DNA of 64,000 bases from Adineta ricciae (taxonomy: Eukaryota > Rotifera > Eurotatoria > Adinetida > Adinetidae), in assembly GCA_905250025.1 (NCBI GenBank), contig CAJNOJ010000122.1:225067-289066 (forward strand), read 5' to 3'. Below the pieces are notes generated by a model. That model had not been told where the DNA came from, made no database searches, and was given only the letters and a program-made list of their open reading frames with translations. Shown here piece by piece: positions 1-12,306 of the stretch. Position 1 is the first letter of the stretch. Every line of letters starts with the position of its first letter. The translations under genes and the position numbers were made by a program.

Positions 1-1000
1 TTGACTTTTATCTAATTTGTTTATCTATGAATATTTTTTATAAAATTCAAAGAAAGCAGCGAGTTATTTGGATTCTCATGGGTTACTTTACCAACCAATA
101 AGATATTGAAATTAAAGGATTTGTAGGTTTAGATAATAAATGACTAGTTGTGCGATGTGACGGTAAATCTCAGTTGTCTTTTGAAAGTTTTCTTTAAACT
201 TCATTCTCGTTCCTCGAAGTTCAATGTTTACGAAATAGGAAAGGTAGAAAATTTGATTAAAATGACAGAAAATTTTCTAATAAGCTACTTATATCGAGGG
301 TATGTAATCTTTAAAAACTATTCTTGTAGTGCAAAATAAATTTACCGTCGTAATAGACGACATATTGATAAACAAAAGTTCTTTATTTACTATTGGAAAA
401 AGAATTTTGTATCGAAAAAGACAATTTGTGAATTGTTTTTGACAAATTCATGTGAATTCTTTTATGATCGATCTAACTGATCATAAATCAATGAAGCGGT
501 TGAAAATTTGAATTTCTATTGGTTTATTCGTCTCACCAATCATCATCAGTGAAGTGGTCAATCTTTTTTTCCTTTATTGTGCGCATATATATTTCTATAT
601 AACGTTACATTGTCTACTGTTTCATTCCTTCCATCATCGGAGTACATCAGATAATGATGCTCACACATCGTTCTCTGTATATTTTTTTTATTATCAATTG
701 TATCAACTCGTAACACGTTTCTATTTCCTTACGTAAATAACAATTAATCTCTTCGTTCTTGTGTTCACAAAATAGAATAGTTGATCTTCGAAAAAATGTT
801 TCCCCATCTGTCAAATGTTACTCATTTGCGACCTAAATGTGTACACAATTAACATATTTTTCTCTTCGCTGTTGTCACCATCGTTTTATCTAATCGGAAA
901 GTTGCTTAGCAGCAAGGCTCTTTTCTTCTGAATCCATAGAAAAGTTCTTCACTTCATCTCTTTAGTGCAATTTAGACGATTGCTTCTCTTTTATTTCATT
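1..1000. other. Intergenic stretch, no gene seen
   Basis: AT-rich sequence with only short, unconvincing open frames on both strands. I see no family motif, RNA gene or repeat in it. It lies 3' of the minus-strand LEKR1-like gene. Confidence 0.5.
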
Positions 1001-2846
1001 TTATTTCTTCCATCTATCAACAACAACTCTTCTGCTTTGATGTTCTCTCTTTCTCTTTCGTTCAATTTGATGTGCACGTTTGCCCTTCATCAAAGCTCCC
1101 TNGTGCGCTGTTGTTCACGTTCATGTTTTAATTCTGATTGGAGACGATCGGGCCACTGTTCAGCTTCGCGCAACTTCACTGCGTAACTTTCGCGAAGTTT
1201 TTTCACTTGAATATCATGAGTTATGTACGTTGTTTCTTTCTGTTTAGTCAATTCGATATTTTCGTTATGTAAACGTTCAAGTTCACGACGGATTGTATCG
1301 GATTCTGCTACATAAATGATAAACAGAGAAAATTCGTTTTAAGAAAAGAAAGAAATCCTTCGTACATGATTCTTTTTCTCGAACAGTGACGAGTTCTCGG
1401 TAAACTTCATCGAGATCATTGTATTTCCGTAGTAATTTCTCGTATTCATCTCGTGTTCGGTCGAGAACGGCTTGACGTGATCGATTGGCTTCGTCTAGCT
1501 TTCGTCGATTGTTTATTTCATTTGTTTCTACTTCTTTCTTCGCAGAATTCAACTCTTCATATTCAGTTGTTAATTGAGTCAACTTCGATCGGAGATGTTC
1601 CAGTTCGGAATCAGCTTCTACATGAAAAGAACAATGCGAATCGAGTGTTTGATAAGGGGAAATTTTACTTGTTCGAAGTTCTTTTTCATCGGTTAGTTCT
1701 TGTCGGTATTGATTGACGAGACGATCGATGTTTTTCTTCGATTCATCTCGATCGATGATCTGTTGTTGGTATTGTTGACTTTGTTCTTTTAGATGTTCGA
1801 GTTCATTGTGTAATTGAAGGCGGAGTTGCTCGTTTTGAGATAATTTGTCGTGAAGATGAGAAAGTTCGTTCTGATGAAGATGAATTTCCTCGCGGGCTGC
1901 TTCGAAATCGTTTTGAATTCTATGTGAAATGACCAATGAAAGATAAGAAGCGACGATGGAGAGTAAGAAAACAAACTTTGTTTGAGACTCTTTAGTATCG
2001 AGTTGCAATTGTTGATATTTGACTTGAAGGTCTCGAAACGATTGTTTACTTTCACTAAAGTATGATGAGTTTTGCGGTTGAAAAGAATAGTTTGTGTTAA
2101 TACCTGAGTTGTTGTTGACATTGATCGAGTTCCTTTCGATAATCGTTCATTTGTTTGAGATATTTGTCAAATGTTGTTTGGATTTCTGAAACGTTTGATA
2201 CGAAAAAAAATCGAATAGGAATGCTTTATTACCTTTTTGTAGAGTCATTTTAGTTGTGAGAAAATCTGTTTTGAAATTATCGATTTGTTTTGAATAGAAT
2301 TCTTTCAAAATGAAATGTTCCTTTCGAATTGTTTCGACGGGATTTGATAGTTTCCGAATAGTCAACGAACATTGTGCAAAAGATGTTCTATCGAACCCCA
2401 AAGTCAATGTAAATCACACTTAGTGCAAAGTTTTACTTTGTGTCCTGATGAGCGCACTCAGACTGTTGTAATTGATCTTGTACTAACTGATGTTTTCTCG
2501 TCATCTCATTGATTCTACAAAAAAGAGAGTATCGTTTGAAAAATCCGCGAAGAAAATCCGCCGACTTATGAGTATTGATTGCAACTGTTGATTCTAAATC
2601 AGTCACTCGTGTTTTCTCCGTTTGTAAAGATTTCTCCAGTGCAGCTTCGCGTGAACTTGTTCCCGCATAATGCGCCAAGTCTGCTTCGAGTTTGCGACAC
2701 TTTTCTTCTAATGCTTTGATTTCGTTATGAATTAAATATGAAACGCCACAAAATTGACACACCGTATCTTGACGAGACATGTTTGAAATTTCGGCCGGTA
2801 AAGGAAATTGTGGTGTGTAGCGTTCAAAACGTTCTTGGCCTTGCAT
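1001..2846 (-). CDS. LEKR1-like: LEKR1-like coiled-coil protein
   Basis: Multi-exon minus-strand gene. The N-terminal part holds a Cys-x2-Cys motif (VCQFCGVSYLI) followed by ALEEKCRKLE. As I recall, this closely resembles the start of animal LEKR1, a leucine/glutamate/lysine-rich coiled-coil protein of unclear function. The rest is Gln/Glu/Lys-rich heptad-type coiled coil. I read about seven short GT-AG introns, for example 2572-2515, 2450-2403 and 1385-1310, each joining the coiled coil in frame. The reading frame stops at 1092-1090 just after an ambiguous base (N at 1102). A one-base change at that N would let a basic, coding-like tail run on to a TAA at 1003-1001, so the N probably hides an indel. 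The start ATG at 2846 lies 2 bases after a ttgcag acceptor, implying a 5' UTR intron or trans-splicing. The identification rests on memory of the family. Confidence 0.68.
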
Positions 2847-2969
2847 GTCTGCAACAGAAATAAAAAATATCGAAGTGAATTATTAATTTATTCATTGATG
2901 AGATTGGCTGAGATCGTTTAATAAAATTTTTTGAGAAAAAAATGCACACACAGATAGAGAATGAATAAT

Positions 2970-3937
2970 TTAAGGCAAAACTGGTACTGGACGTTCGAGA
3001 TAGCGATTAGATGGTGGACATTGTGAGATTGCTTTGCGCATACCAGCACCTTGGCTCTTTTCAAGAACATCGACACCACCGTATCGCACTTTGGGCACAG
3101 CACGAGCTGATTGAGGAAGTTTTCCGTATTCATTGAGAAGTTTATCGACATGACGACCGAGTCCGGCGTCATAGTTTAATTGAGCTTGTTCACCTTTAAC
3201 ATGAGGATCAGCTGTTCGTGGTCGATAGTCGGCTTTATGTTCGAGAATTTGCGAATCACCGTAACCTTTTTGAAGATTGTTTTCAGCAGCGAAACCTTTG
3301 ACATGTGGTACGGGTCGTGGCGAACGTTCGTCGTCGTCGCCGCCATAATTATTCAGAATCGGACCAACACGGCCTTCTTGATGAGAATAGAAAAGATTCG
3401 TTGCTAACTAAATAAGAAGACAAACGATGAGATTAGTATAAAATTCTCTTTTACTTCGCCTTGAGTATGTGGTACTCGTTGATCGGGTAATGGCATCTTT
3501 CCATAATTATGAAACAATGATTTCATTTGTGTTGAAAGATTTTTTTCGTAATTAACGCGACCCTCTCGTTTTACGCGTAATTGATGGTGCGGATCAGGTG
3601 GTTGGAGATTCCCATAGATCAAATTCGGTGTCGAACTACGATTTTTCGTATAATTTCTCAATGCATCCGGTCCGATTACTTTCGGTCCTGGTGCTTCGAG
3701 AGGATTTCGTTCTTGAATATTTGTTTCATTTGTCACTCTCGGTGTTGCTGGTCTTCGACCTTCAATAGCCCAATCACCGATATTTAACGTTCCACGACTC
3801 TTAATGTAATTTCGAACGCCTTCTCGGTTGACTCGATGTGGTAAATTATCTTCATAAGTCGGCAACGCTGATGTAAAAGTCACTGGTTGAGATGGAAGCA
3901 CCCAATTAGCTGATTCGGAAGACAAGTCTGGCTCCAT
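2970..3937 (-). CDS. Repeat protein with NYG/VPH motifs, function unknown
   Basis: Two exons joined across a 53-bp intron (about 3459-3407). The protein is built from degenerate repeats of roughly 40-60 residues. Recurring pieces are REGxxNY, (H/L)NxYGK(M/L)P, VPHxxGE and HVKGE, for instance LFHNYGKMPLPDQRVPHTQGE and LLNEYGKLPQSARAVPKV. It is hydrophilic, with no signal peptide or membrane segment. I do not recognise the family. The repeat layout is reminiscent of structural or cytoskeleton-associated animal proteins, but that is only an impression. The frame is clean and the intron keeps it open, so the gene looks functional. It reads away from the reticulon gene; the two share a divergent upstream region of about 1.1 kb. 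Confidence 0.7.
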
Positions 3938-5108
3938 AACAGATTTGAAGTGTCAAAATCGACAATCAATATTGATTTTTTTTCCTTCTCCTGTATTCAA
4001 TCAAGTTGCCATTCACTTTTTCTCGTTGCGTCACTCATCGACATATTTCATATTTCAGTTGCTAAGCAATGTCCAAAATTTCCGAGCAAACATCCGAGCT
4101 TTTTCAGATATTTTCCTTCATAAAAATAACATTTCTTACTTCTAAAAGAAACTGAGTTTTTTTGCGACATCTGAAGAATTATATTCCACATAAATAATAC
4201 TGTCGCCACTTCCTATTGGTTGGAAACTCATTCGCATATTCATTCTGTATATAAGTATTAGTAAATAATACACAAAATCCATCGTTGTCAATTCGTTTTT
4301 TTAAGTACATTTTTTTGTCGAATAATAACCGCTGTTCGATATGAATCTACCTTTGACTGTCAACCGAGTAAACTTTGTTTTCTAGTCATCCTCTTGATAA
4401 AACTCAAGTGTTGATCATGTGCCGAAACTATGATGCAATTAATCGAGTTTGTCGCCCGAGGTTTTCCATTTCCTACTTGATATAGTTAAGATATTATTTC
4501 ACTTCGTCTTTTTCCTCCCATTTATCACATTCGACATTCTTCGAGAAGATCTTCACTTTAATGATTCGCTTTTTTTCTCTCTGCTCGTTCAATGAAAGAC
4601 GTTCAACCACGCGTCAAAACACCTTGTTGCGCTTATTTCACGAATTTCTCTATATAGTTTTCAATTGTGAACTGTTCAAGTTGATAAAATCGGTTATGAG
4701 AAGAAGTGTGTCGATTACGGTCTTTTTCTCTCACTCCTTCTTCTTTCATGTAACTTCTATTAAGAAGAAGGCGAGTTATGCTTAGACTTTCGGTACTTAA
4801 TAAGAAAACATCGACATGCCGTTTTACCAGTACGAAGAAGAACAACGAGAGAGACAGGAAAAGAGAGAGAGAGAGAAAATGAAGCGAAGAACACTCCGTC
4901 CGCCGTGATGTCACGCTCGTATGTCGCTCGAAAAAAAATCATTTTTTCTCTCATTCTGCGTTTCATAACCCGACGACGATAGTATCAATTAAGTTTTACC
5001 AGTAACTATTCCAGAAGATCATTTCTTCCTTTTTCCTTTTGATCAAAACCCAATGATTCATTTATCTTGCTGGGAATATTTCAGATTCTCGAAGAAATTT
5101 ACTCGACA
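3938..5108. other. Divergent intergenic/promoter region
   Basis: About 1.1 kb between two divergently transcribed genes. It contains pyrimidine-rich tracts and one purine-rich gaga tract around 4860-4880. The overlapping small open frames here look like low-complexity shadows. I see no RNA gene or repeat. Confidence 0.5.
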
Positions 5109-6844
5109 ATGGACACGCAAAGTACCGATTTTGACCTAATGACGGATCAAGTGGAAGGAGTTGGACACGAGGAAATAGTTCCACCACGATACGATCCAGA
5201 TGAGACACCAGCGATTAATTCGACAAATCCAGATTTCATTCCACCACCGATCACGCCTTCTCATCAAACGGATATCACAAATCCGGTTGTTGATACACTT
5301 AATAAAGGCAAAACGGAATTAAAAAGAGGTCAACAACAAGCAGAAGACATTATTACAAAGACAAAGAAGATTATAAAACAACATTGTAAGTTCTTTTCCG
5401 ACGAGTGATAATCATCTCATGTTTTCCAGTCACATCCTCACTTCTTTTCTCACCCCGTTGCGAAATGAAAATTAACTTAGGGAAATCGATTCCTATGGAC
5501 AAGAATTAACCTTGACAAAACGTTTTTTTCTCCTTCTTCGAATTATCTTTCATATATTTTCATTCTCTAATCTACGAGCTTTGTCGCTCGTCGGCTATTG
5601 ACTTCATTTCCATACATAAAATCTGATTTAACCAATCTGTAGTTTATTCTGTAATAGCAGAAATACATTAGCATTTCTGTTCTGCTCTTCGTTCTTTTTT
5701 TGCAAACAAGTGACAGATCCTCTGTATATATAAATAAACGCGTGCCTATTCATGACGGTTTCCCTTTGGTAATTCCTTCATCATCATCACCGGTCGCCAA
5801 TGCTCATAGGAAGAAGAACAAGAAGAAAAAAAAGGGCCATGGAACGATGATGATGGATGTACTTCGGTCTAGGTCTATTCATCGTGGGTTTTTTTTTCTT
5901 CTTTTTTTTCTCTCCACTGGAATATTGTGACGAATAGAAAGGAAAAGAAAGGAAACTCACGAGATTAGATTTTCTTGTTGGCAGACGATCAAGTTTTCTT
6001 CTTCTTAGGGGATCAAACTCGACATTCACTTATTCAAATACAAAAAAAGGTCAGAGAAACGATGCCCACCCAAGGTAGTGACCTCATTTATTGGCGTAAA
6101 CCAATTCAATCCGGCATTGTCTTTGGTGTTTCGTTATCCGTTATCATAACATTTATGTTCTTATCATCATTGGCTGCGATTTCATTCTGGTCATTGGCAT
6201 TTCTTCTCATCGTTGGTCTTTACAAAATGTACAACTATGTTATGGCAACATTTGTCGGCCGAATTCAAGATGATAAATTCGAGTAAGAGAAATGATCTTG
6301 TTGTGTTGATATGAAGAATTGGCGTTGTAGAGCAATTTTTTCACCTGACGTAAGCATTTCTGAACGACGAGCTCAAGAAATTGCTCATTCGATTCGTATC
6401 AATGGTACTCATCTCTTACAACATGCACGCGATCTTTTCTTATGGAAAAATTTGACAAATTCAGTTCTTGTAAGTCGATCGAAGCGAAAGTCTTTCTATT
6501 TTAATTGCTTTTCTTTTAGTTTGGTCTTGTGCTCTTCGTCTTTTTCTACATTGGCCTCTCGATGAACGCGTTAACATTTGTTCTGATTGGTTTAATATTC
6601 GGATTCACTGTACCGAAAATTTATCAAGTATATCAGGTATGTTTTTGATAAAAACGTTTTTCTTTTCAGAAAATTATTTATTCGATTTGTTCAGGTTCCA
6701 ATCGATCGTATTGCTAAACAAGTTCTCGATCAAATCAATCAGCTTTTGGCCAAGTAAGTTCTTTGTTTCTCATCGTTGAGTAATGCTTCAATGTCGTATT
6801 GTAGAGTTACATCGAAACTACCAAACAAAGCCAAAAAGGCTTAA
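5109..6844 (+). CDS. RTN-like: Reticulon-family ER membrane protein
   Basis: Carries a full reticulon homology domain. It opens with DLIYWRKPIQSG (about 6080), followed by a first long hydrophobic hairpin, a hydrophilic loop with the AQEIAHSIRINGT segment, and a second hairpin (FGLVLFVFFYIGLSMNALTF). It ends VPIDRIAKQVLDQINQLLAK. Reticulons shape tubular ER membrane. The tail KAKKA matches a KxKxx ER-retrieval signal. Introns of roughly 45-75 bp lie at 6282-6328, 6472-6519, 6637-6693 and 6755-6804. A long acidic/proline-rich first exon (ATG 5109; an in-frame ATG also exists at 5067) and a second ATG at 6062, right before the domain, suggest two isoforms from alternative promoters, as is usual in this family. 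The join from exon 1 to the domain is inferred. Confidence 0.85.
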
Positions 6845-7427
6845 GCAACGACTTGACCAAATGCGTTTATTTTACTCATTGATGTTCAATCGACTTATCA
6901 TCTTTTTTGTAGACAATTTATGTTGACATTGTTTATTTTATTCTTGAACAAAAAAAGTGGAATGATATATTAGATATTCACTTTCTATCTCTCTCTCCTT
7001 TTTTTTCTGCTCTACATATGCTTTTACGTGTGTACACGTGTTAATCAATTATGAAACTCCAGGCATGGAATGCGTTCTTCTCGTTTACTACTTTTATACT
7101 CTTTCTGTTGTGTGTATGTGTATGTATATTCGTTTATCTTCATATTGTCATTGTCAATAATACAAATAAGACACATCTTTACAAGCAGATTCGACATTAA
7201 ACATTCGTTGAACTCATCAACGTGCAAAGTGATCAAATAATTTCTCTCTTTTCCATCGTGTATTCACGTCTATTTTTTTCATATGTCATTTTTCTTCAGA
7301 ACAACCAATAAAGATCACTTCCAGTTCTTTTTTTTCTATCAAAAAAACAACGTAGAAATGTCTTGATTTAAAAGTCATATTCTTTCATTTCCAATTCTAG
7401 TTGATTTTATTAAAAAAACAACCAGAA
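6845..7427. other. Intergenic (3' UTR and promoter)
   Basis: Separates the reticulon and asparaginase genes. It is AT-rich with no recognisable gene. An attctag acceptor-like site at about 7400 precedes the next start codon by 28 bases. Confidence 0.5.
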
Positions 7428-9933
7428 ATGTCTGCCGAGCCGATTGTCGATACACCTTCATCGACAAATGAAAGACGTTCATCGGATGATGTACTCTTAA
7501 AACATGTTACGTTATTAAATGCTCAAACTCAGAAGACATTGTCCAAACTAACGATACCGAAAGTGCTCGTGCTCTACACAGGTTTGAATAAGGAAAGTCA
7601 TTTGAGAAGTAAGCATAATCCATTTTGTCGTTTAGGTGGAACCATCGGTATGAAAGTTGTTCGAAAAGCATATGAACCTGTTAGTAATTACTTACCCGAT
7701 GCACTGCGGGAAATGAATATCATGCATGATGTACAATTTGCGGAGACAATGAGTGGAATTGACGTGGGAAAATCGTTTCTTTATTTACCGTAAAGGATCT
7801 CTTTTCATCAAAGGCGAAATTATTTAATTATTTATTTATTTAAGATTGGCAAATGAAGAATGTATCGCTTATTATGTTAAAGAATATGTTCCTTTACTCG
7901 ACTCAACGAACATGACATTTGACAATTATATTCATATTGCATTGGATATAAAAGTAATTATTCGAAATGGAGAAAAGGATCAATTTCATCGAAGTTTGTC
8001 TATTCCCTTTAGGAGGTCTACGATCTATTTGATGGATTTGTCAGTAAGTTAATCTGACAGTCTTGCAACGAGAAGAACTTATCTTAAACTTTGTTTGTAG
8101 TTCTTCATGGTGTATGTATCGTGTTGAAAGAAAGGAGATTATAATGACTGTTTTTCAATTAGACGGATACGATGAGTTACACAGCCGCTGCTCTTTCGTT
8201 TATGTTGGAAAATCTTTCCAAACCGGTGGTGTTGACGGGATCACAAGTAATTTAAGTGAACGAAATGGAATTGAAGGAAATGTATGGTTTGGATTTAGAT
8301 CCCAATCTTCGAAACAAGGAGTGATGGTCGAGATAATCTTATTGGAAGCTTATTGTTAGCTGGACAATATCGTATCCCTGAAGTTTGTTTTGAATAAGAG
8401 GAAAAGTGGTGTACAAGTTGGTATTTTCAGGTAACAGTTTACTTTCGAAATCGACTGTATCGTGGTAATCGTGTAACAAAAAGTGATTGCGAGGATCTAA
8501 ATGCATTCGAATCACATAATTTCCCGACTTTGGCTGAATTTCGCACCAAAGTTCAAGGTAAATCTCCCAAACACGTATCGACTCTCCTCTAGCGCATTTT
8601 CTTTTCTGTAGTTAAATGGGATTTAGTATTCGATCGCTCTGCAGACGGTCCATTTAATGTTCATACAAATTTGAATCGGAATGTTTCACTTCTACGTCTT
8701 TTTCCCGGCATAACTTATTTAACTATGCGACAGTTTCTTGAACCACCAATCCAAGGAGTTGTCTTACAAACGTACGGAGCGGGAAATATTCCAACCAATC
8801 GAGCTGATCTAGTCGAAGAATTACGAAAAGCAACGGAACGTGATGTTCTCATCGTTAATTGTACGCAATGTGCAAAAGGCAGTGTTTACTATGTATACGA
8901 AAGTGCGACAGCATTACAAAAGGTTGGTGTTTGCTCAGGTTCAGATATGACTGTAGAAGCCGCACTAATGAAGGTAAAAGTACGCTAAATTACTATTTAG
9001 AAATGAGTAGCGATGTTCATTCCAGTTAGCTTATATTCTCGGTAAATATTCATCGGATATGAAATTGATGAAAGAGAAAATGACTCAGAATTTACGAGGA
9101 GAAATGTCGACTAGTTCGTATCAGACAGACGTCCCAACGTTAAGCATCAATTGGTTATTAGATGAAACAATCGTTCGAACAGATGAGGTAAGAATCGATT
9201 GTTTTGTTAAAAAGCAGAAGGTCTCGTTTATTTTCAAAGGAATCAATACGATTTCGTCGATCATTGGTCCCTTGGATTGTTTCGTCATGTGCACAAACGG
9301 ATGACATCAAGACTCTTCAGAAACTTCAACAATCTAAAAATGGTGTTGATTTCAATATATTCTTTCCTAGTGGTTCAATGCCGCTTCACGTTTGTGCGAA
9401 ACACAATGCGATTCAATGTGCTGAATTATTCCTTCATGTTGCGGCTACAAATGATCATCCGATCGCTAATGAAGTTGATCACGTCGGTATAAGCCCGCTT
9501 TTCTATGCTATTTTGCGAGAAAATGAAGCGATGATCGAATTATTGGTATCACATGGAGCGAAATTGAGTGCGACACTAAAACCGAGTGAAATTGGAATGT
9601 ACTTATGTAATTGTGTCAAAAATAACCAATTGAATCGATTAAAAGCATGGTACAAAGCAGGTGCTGATCTCGATCAGGCGGATTATGATGGTCGAACACC
9701 GATTCTAATCGTAAAACTACCTATTTCTATCGACAGACATTTCATTTTCGATTTGAATTTAGGCAGTCAATCATAATGCAATTGATTGTCTTCGTTATTT
9801 ACTCGAGAATGGCAAAGTCGATGTCTCATGGTCTGATAATCGTGGTTTAACACCCATTCAAATCGCTAAACAACGAGGTTTCGATAGTATTATCCAATTA
9901 CTCTCATCGTATACATCTGAGCAATCAAAATAG
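7428..9933 (+). CDS. ASPG-like: L-asparaginase/60 kDa lysophospholipase with ankyrin repeats
   Basis: Intron-rich gene with about ten short introns. The spliced protein opens its catalytic domain with VLVLYTGGTIGMK, the first nucleophile-Thr motif of type I asparaginases. The second motif is [19 protein letters not shown], then [18 protein letters not shown] and [14 protein letters not shown]. These are the signatures of the cytosolic asparaginase family, which hydrolyses asparagine; mammalian ASPG is also described as a lysophospholipase. The C-terminal third (about 9300-9930) holds ankyrin repeats ([41 protein letters not shown]), as in the animal enzyme. All active-site motifs are intact once the introns (e.g. 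7582-7635, 8253-8301) are removed. I chose ATG 7428 for its good context; an upstream in-frame ATG at 7401 lies at a splice acceptor. Confidence 0.88.
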
Positions 9934-10572
9934 ATGCTTTCCTGATCTTATCCCGCTGACAATCCTTCACAAATCTCATCTTTCGATGCAATCCTCAATT
10001 ATTTCTAAAATTGTTTTAATGTTCAATATTTTCTCCTCTGGCATTTAGTTTTCAATAATAAATATGTTCGAAGAAAACCTTTTTTTCTTCGTTTCTTTCC
10101 CACGTGAGAAATCGAATTCGATATCATCTATTCATTCGATCGAGGGATCATTTTCTCTCTCTCTCCCTCTATCTTTATTTAGTTAACACATATATAGTCG
10201 AAAAACGTACGCAGTAGTCTCTTATATGAATGCGTCATCTATTTCTAGATGTTTCTTTTTTTTACATTTTCTCCAGAAGAATTTTTGATTAAATGACTTT
10301 TTTTTCGCTTAACTAAATTTGTCTTTTCACTCGATGAATCAAAAAAGACTTTCGACTTAAAAAAAGCTTTTTCCTATTGACTATGGTCCACTTTTTATCT
10401 ACTTATCTTTATTCTTCGCCGTGTCGTTGGAATTTGCTCTTTAACCTACACGCGCACACCGTTTCTCTCGAGATATAAATAGAAGAACACGCAAAGGGAT
10501 TTTTCTTCATATCGTACTTTGTATAGAATTACAATACTTTCAGACCGTTAATCTTTCTTATTCAGTTGAAAA
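9934..10572. other. Intergenic (3' UTR and promoter)
   Basis: AT-rich spacer between the asparaginase and perilipin genes with T-rich tracts. A TATA-like atataaata at 10472-10480 lies about 100 bp upstream of the perilipin ATG and could be its core promoter. Confidence 0.45.
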
Positions 10573-11987
10573 ATGCTCGGCTTTCAAACACTCACGTGTC
10601 TTCATGATATCCCAGGTAAAGTCCGATGGAGAAGGAAAATGTCCGCATTTGGAATCTTTGCGTTTCAGTTGTGCGCTCATCGACTAGTAAACTTCAAGAT
10701 GCGTATGCTAAAGCTAAGGAAACAAGTGTTTTTATTCGGTTTCCATGCAATTTAGCCGAAACAGTTGCTGATAAGTCATTACAAATTGCTCTTACTGTTG
10801 CGAATCCTCTTGTTAAACCATTAAGTGGGCCAGGTAAAGGGAAACTATTTATAATTTCATAAGAAACATCCAACGAATATTCTAGTTCGTGTCATTGATG
10901 ATTTTGCTGTGAAGAAAATTCGCCAGATTGAATCGAAATATCCCGCTATTAATACACCAACAAAAGAAGTGGTCAACTCATTTAAAGATTCAACTGCATC
11001 GACAATTCAACATGGCAAAGAGACTGTACGAAGAAGAATTTTCCATGAAGAAATGTTGTACAGAGTCGTTTTTAGGTTTCAAACGTTGCATCAGCGACAG
11101 TGAATAAGGCATCGAACGTAGCAGATTCGGTTTTATCATTAGTTCAAGGACGCGATACGAAAACTTCCCAAGGAGTTGTTCGACGAGTGTTCTCACCAAT
11201 TGGTTCATTGTATAATCAAGTCTTTCAGACAGTTCGCTCATCATTATTATGGTTCAGAATGTTGGTAGTTTTCTTTTTACTTAAACTCAAACAAATCAAT
11301 GATATTGTTCTTCGTAAAATGCCACAAAAACCATTTGTAACTGTATTTGTCCAACGCTTCTTCATTTTCGTCGGTGTTTTCTTGGATTATTTTATCGGAC
11401 GCATTCAACTCGACGATCGAACATTAGCTGAATTGAAAAAAACTAAACAACAAGCACAATTCAGCCAACAATCCTATACCAACCGGTAAGTTCTTTCCAC
11501 TAAGCCTTCTCCGCATAAAACTTCTCCTTAATTCCTCAGACAAAGTATCAAATCCGAACCATTAATGACAGCTCGTCAAAATCTCAAAACCGATCCATCG
11601 ATCGCAACCCGTCAAAGCGTTTTCATTGCCCAACAAGAAACCACAGTCACTCGCACAAGTCAAGTCAACGGTTTTGCCGCAACTCAACCAGATTACTCAA
11701 ATATGAGTGATAAAGACGAACTATACGCACGTTTAGCAGCTGCAAACGAATATATCGTTGAAGATGCTTATACAACCGAACCGATTGACCTTGTTGCCAA
11801 TGGTGATATTGCTCAATTACATAAACAATTGAAACCAACTGATGTTGAACTTCTCTATACTCGATTACCTACGGATGTTGTACCTACGTCCGAGAATCAA
11901 GAACCATTAACTGCAGACCAACAAACACTTCATGCAAGAATAATTGCTGCCGAATTAGAACAACAAGGTTATCGAGAAGAACAGTAA
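10573..11987 (+). CDS. PLIN-like: Perilipin-like lipid-droplet protein
   Basis: Five exons. After removal of the first intron (about 10617-10667) the N-terminus reads DIPVVRSSTSKLQDAYAKAK. It is followed by LAETVADKSLQIALTVANPLVKPL and then VDDFAVKKIRQIESKYP-type sequence and a Ser/Thr-rich KDSTAS segment. This is the layout of the PAT domain of perilipins, which coat lipid droplets and control lipase access. The C-terminal half contains a helical stretch (11200-11480) and an acidic tail; I see no classical membrane segment count. A 30-bp GT-AG-like stretch at about 10730 should not be removed, because keeping it preserves the length match with the family. A polyadenylation-like aataaat overlaps the stop codon. 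Confidence 0.77.
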
Positions 11988-12306
11988 ATAAATATCGATT
12001 TTTAAAAGTCATTGTTATGTTTTTTCTTGTCTTCTTGATTGACCAAACATTTTCTTTTCATTACTTTTTTTTATCTTTATTTCGTGTCTATTCCTGTTGA
12101 TTTTTTTCTTCTATATTTCATCTGATCTATTCATTTACAGTCGACGTTTGTTAAACAATCGTGACATGTTTCTCACTGATCATTATTTCTGTTCTTTTCG
12201 ATAAAACGTGTTAAACACAGTGAATAAGAAGAAGAAGAATTAATAAAACAACAAGAAGCAAAAAACAGAAAAGAAATGCTTGCAAAGTTCTTATTTCTTC
12301 TTCCAG

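Noticed and set aside
5787..6029. Minus-strand 80-codon ORF in the reticulon first intron
   Set aside because: Composed of Lys- and Pro-rich low-complexity sequence from GAA/TTC runs; no family signal.
10729..10758. Possible 30-bp GT-AG intron in the perilipin-like gene
   Set aside because: Too short for a spliced intron, has no stop, and removing it worsens the length agreement with the PAT domain.
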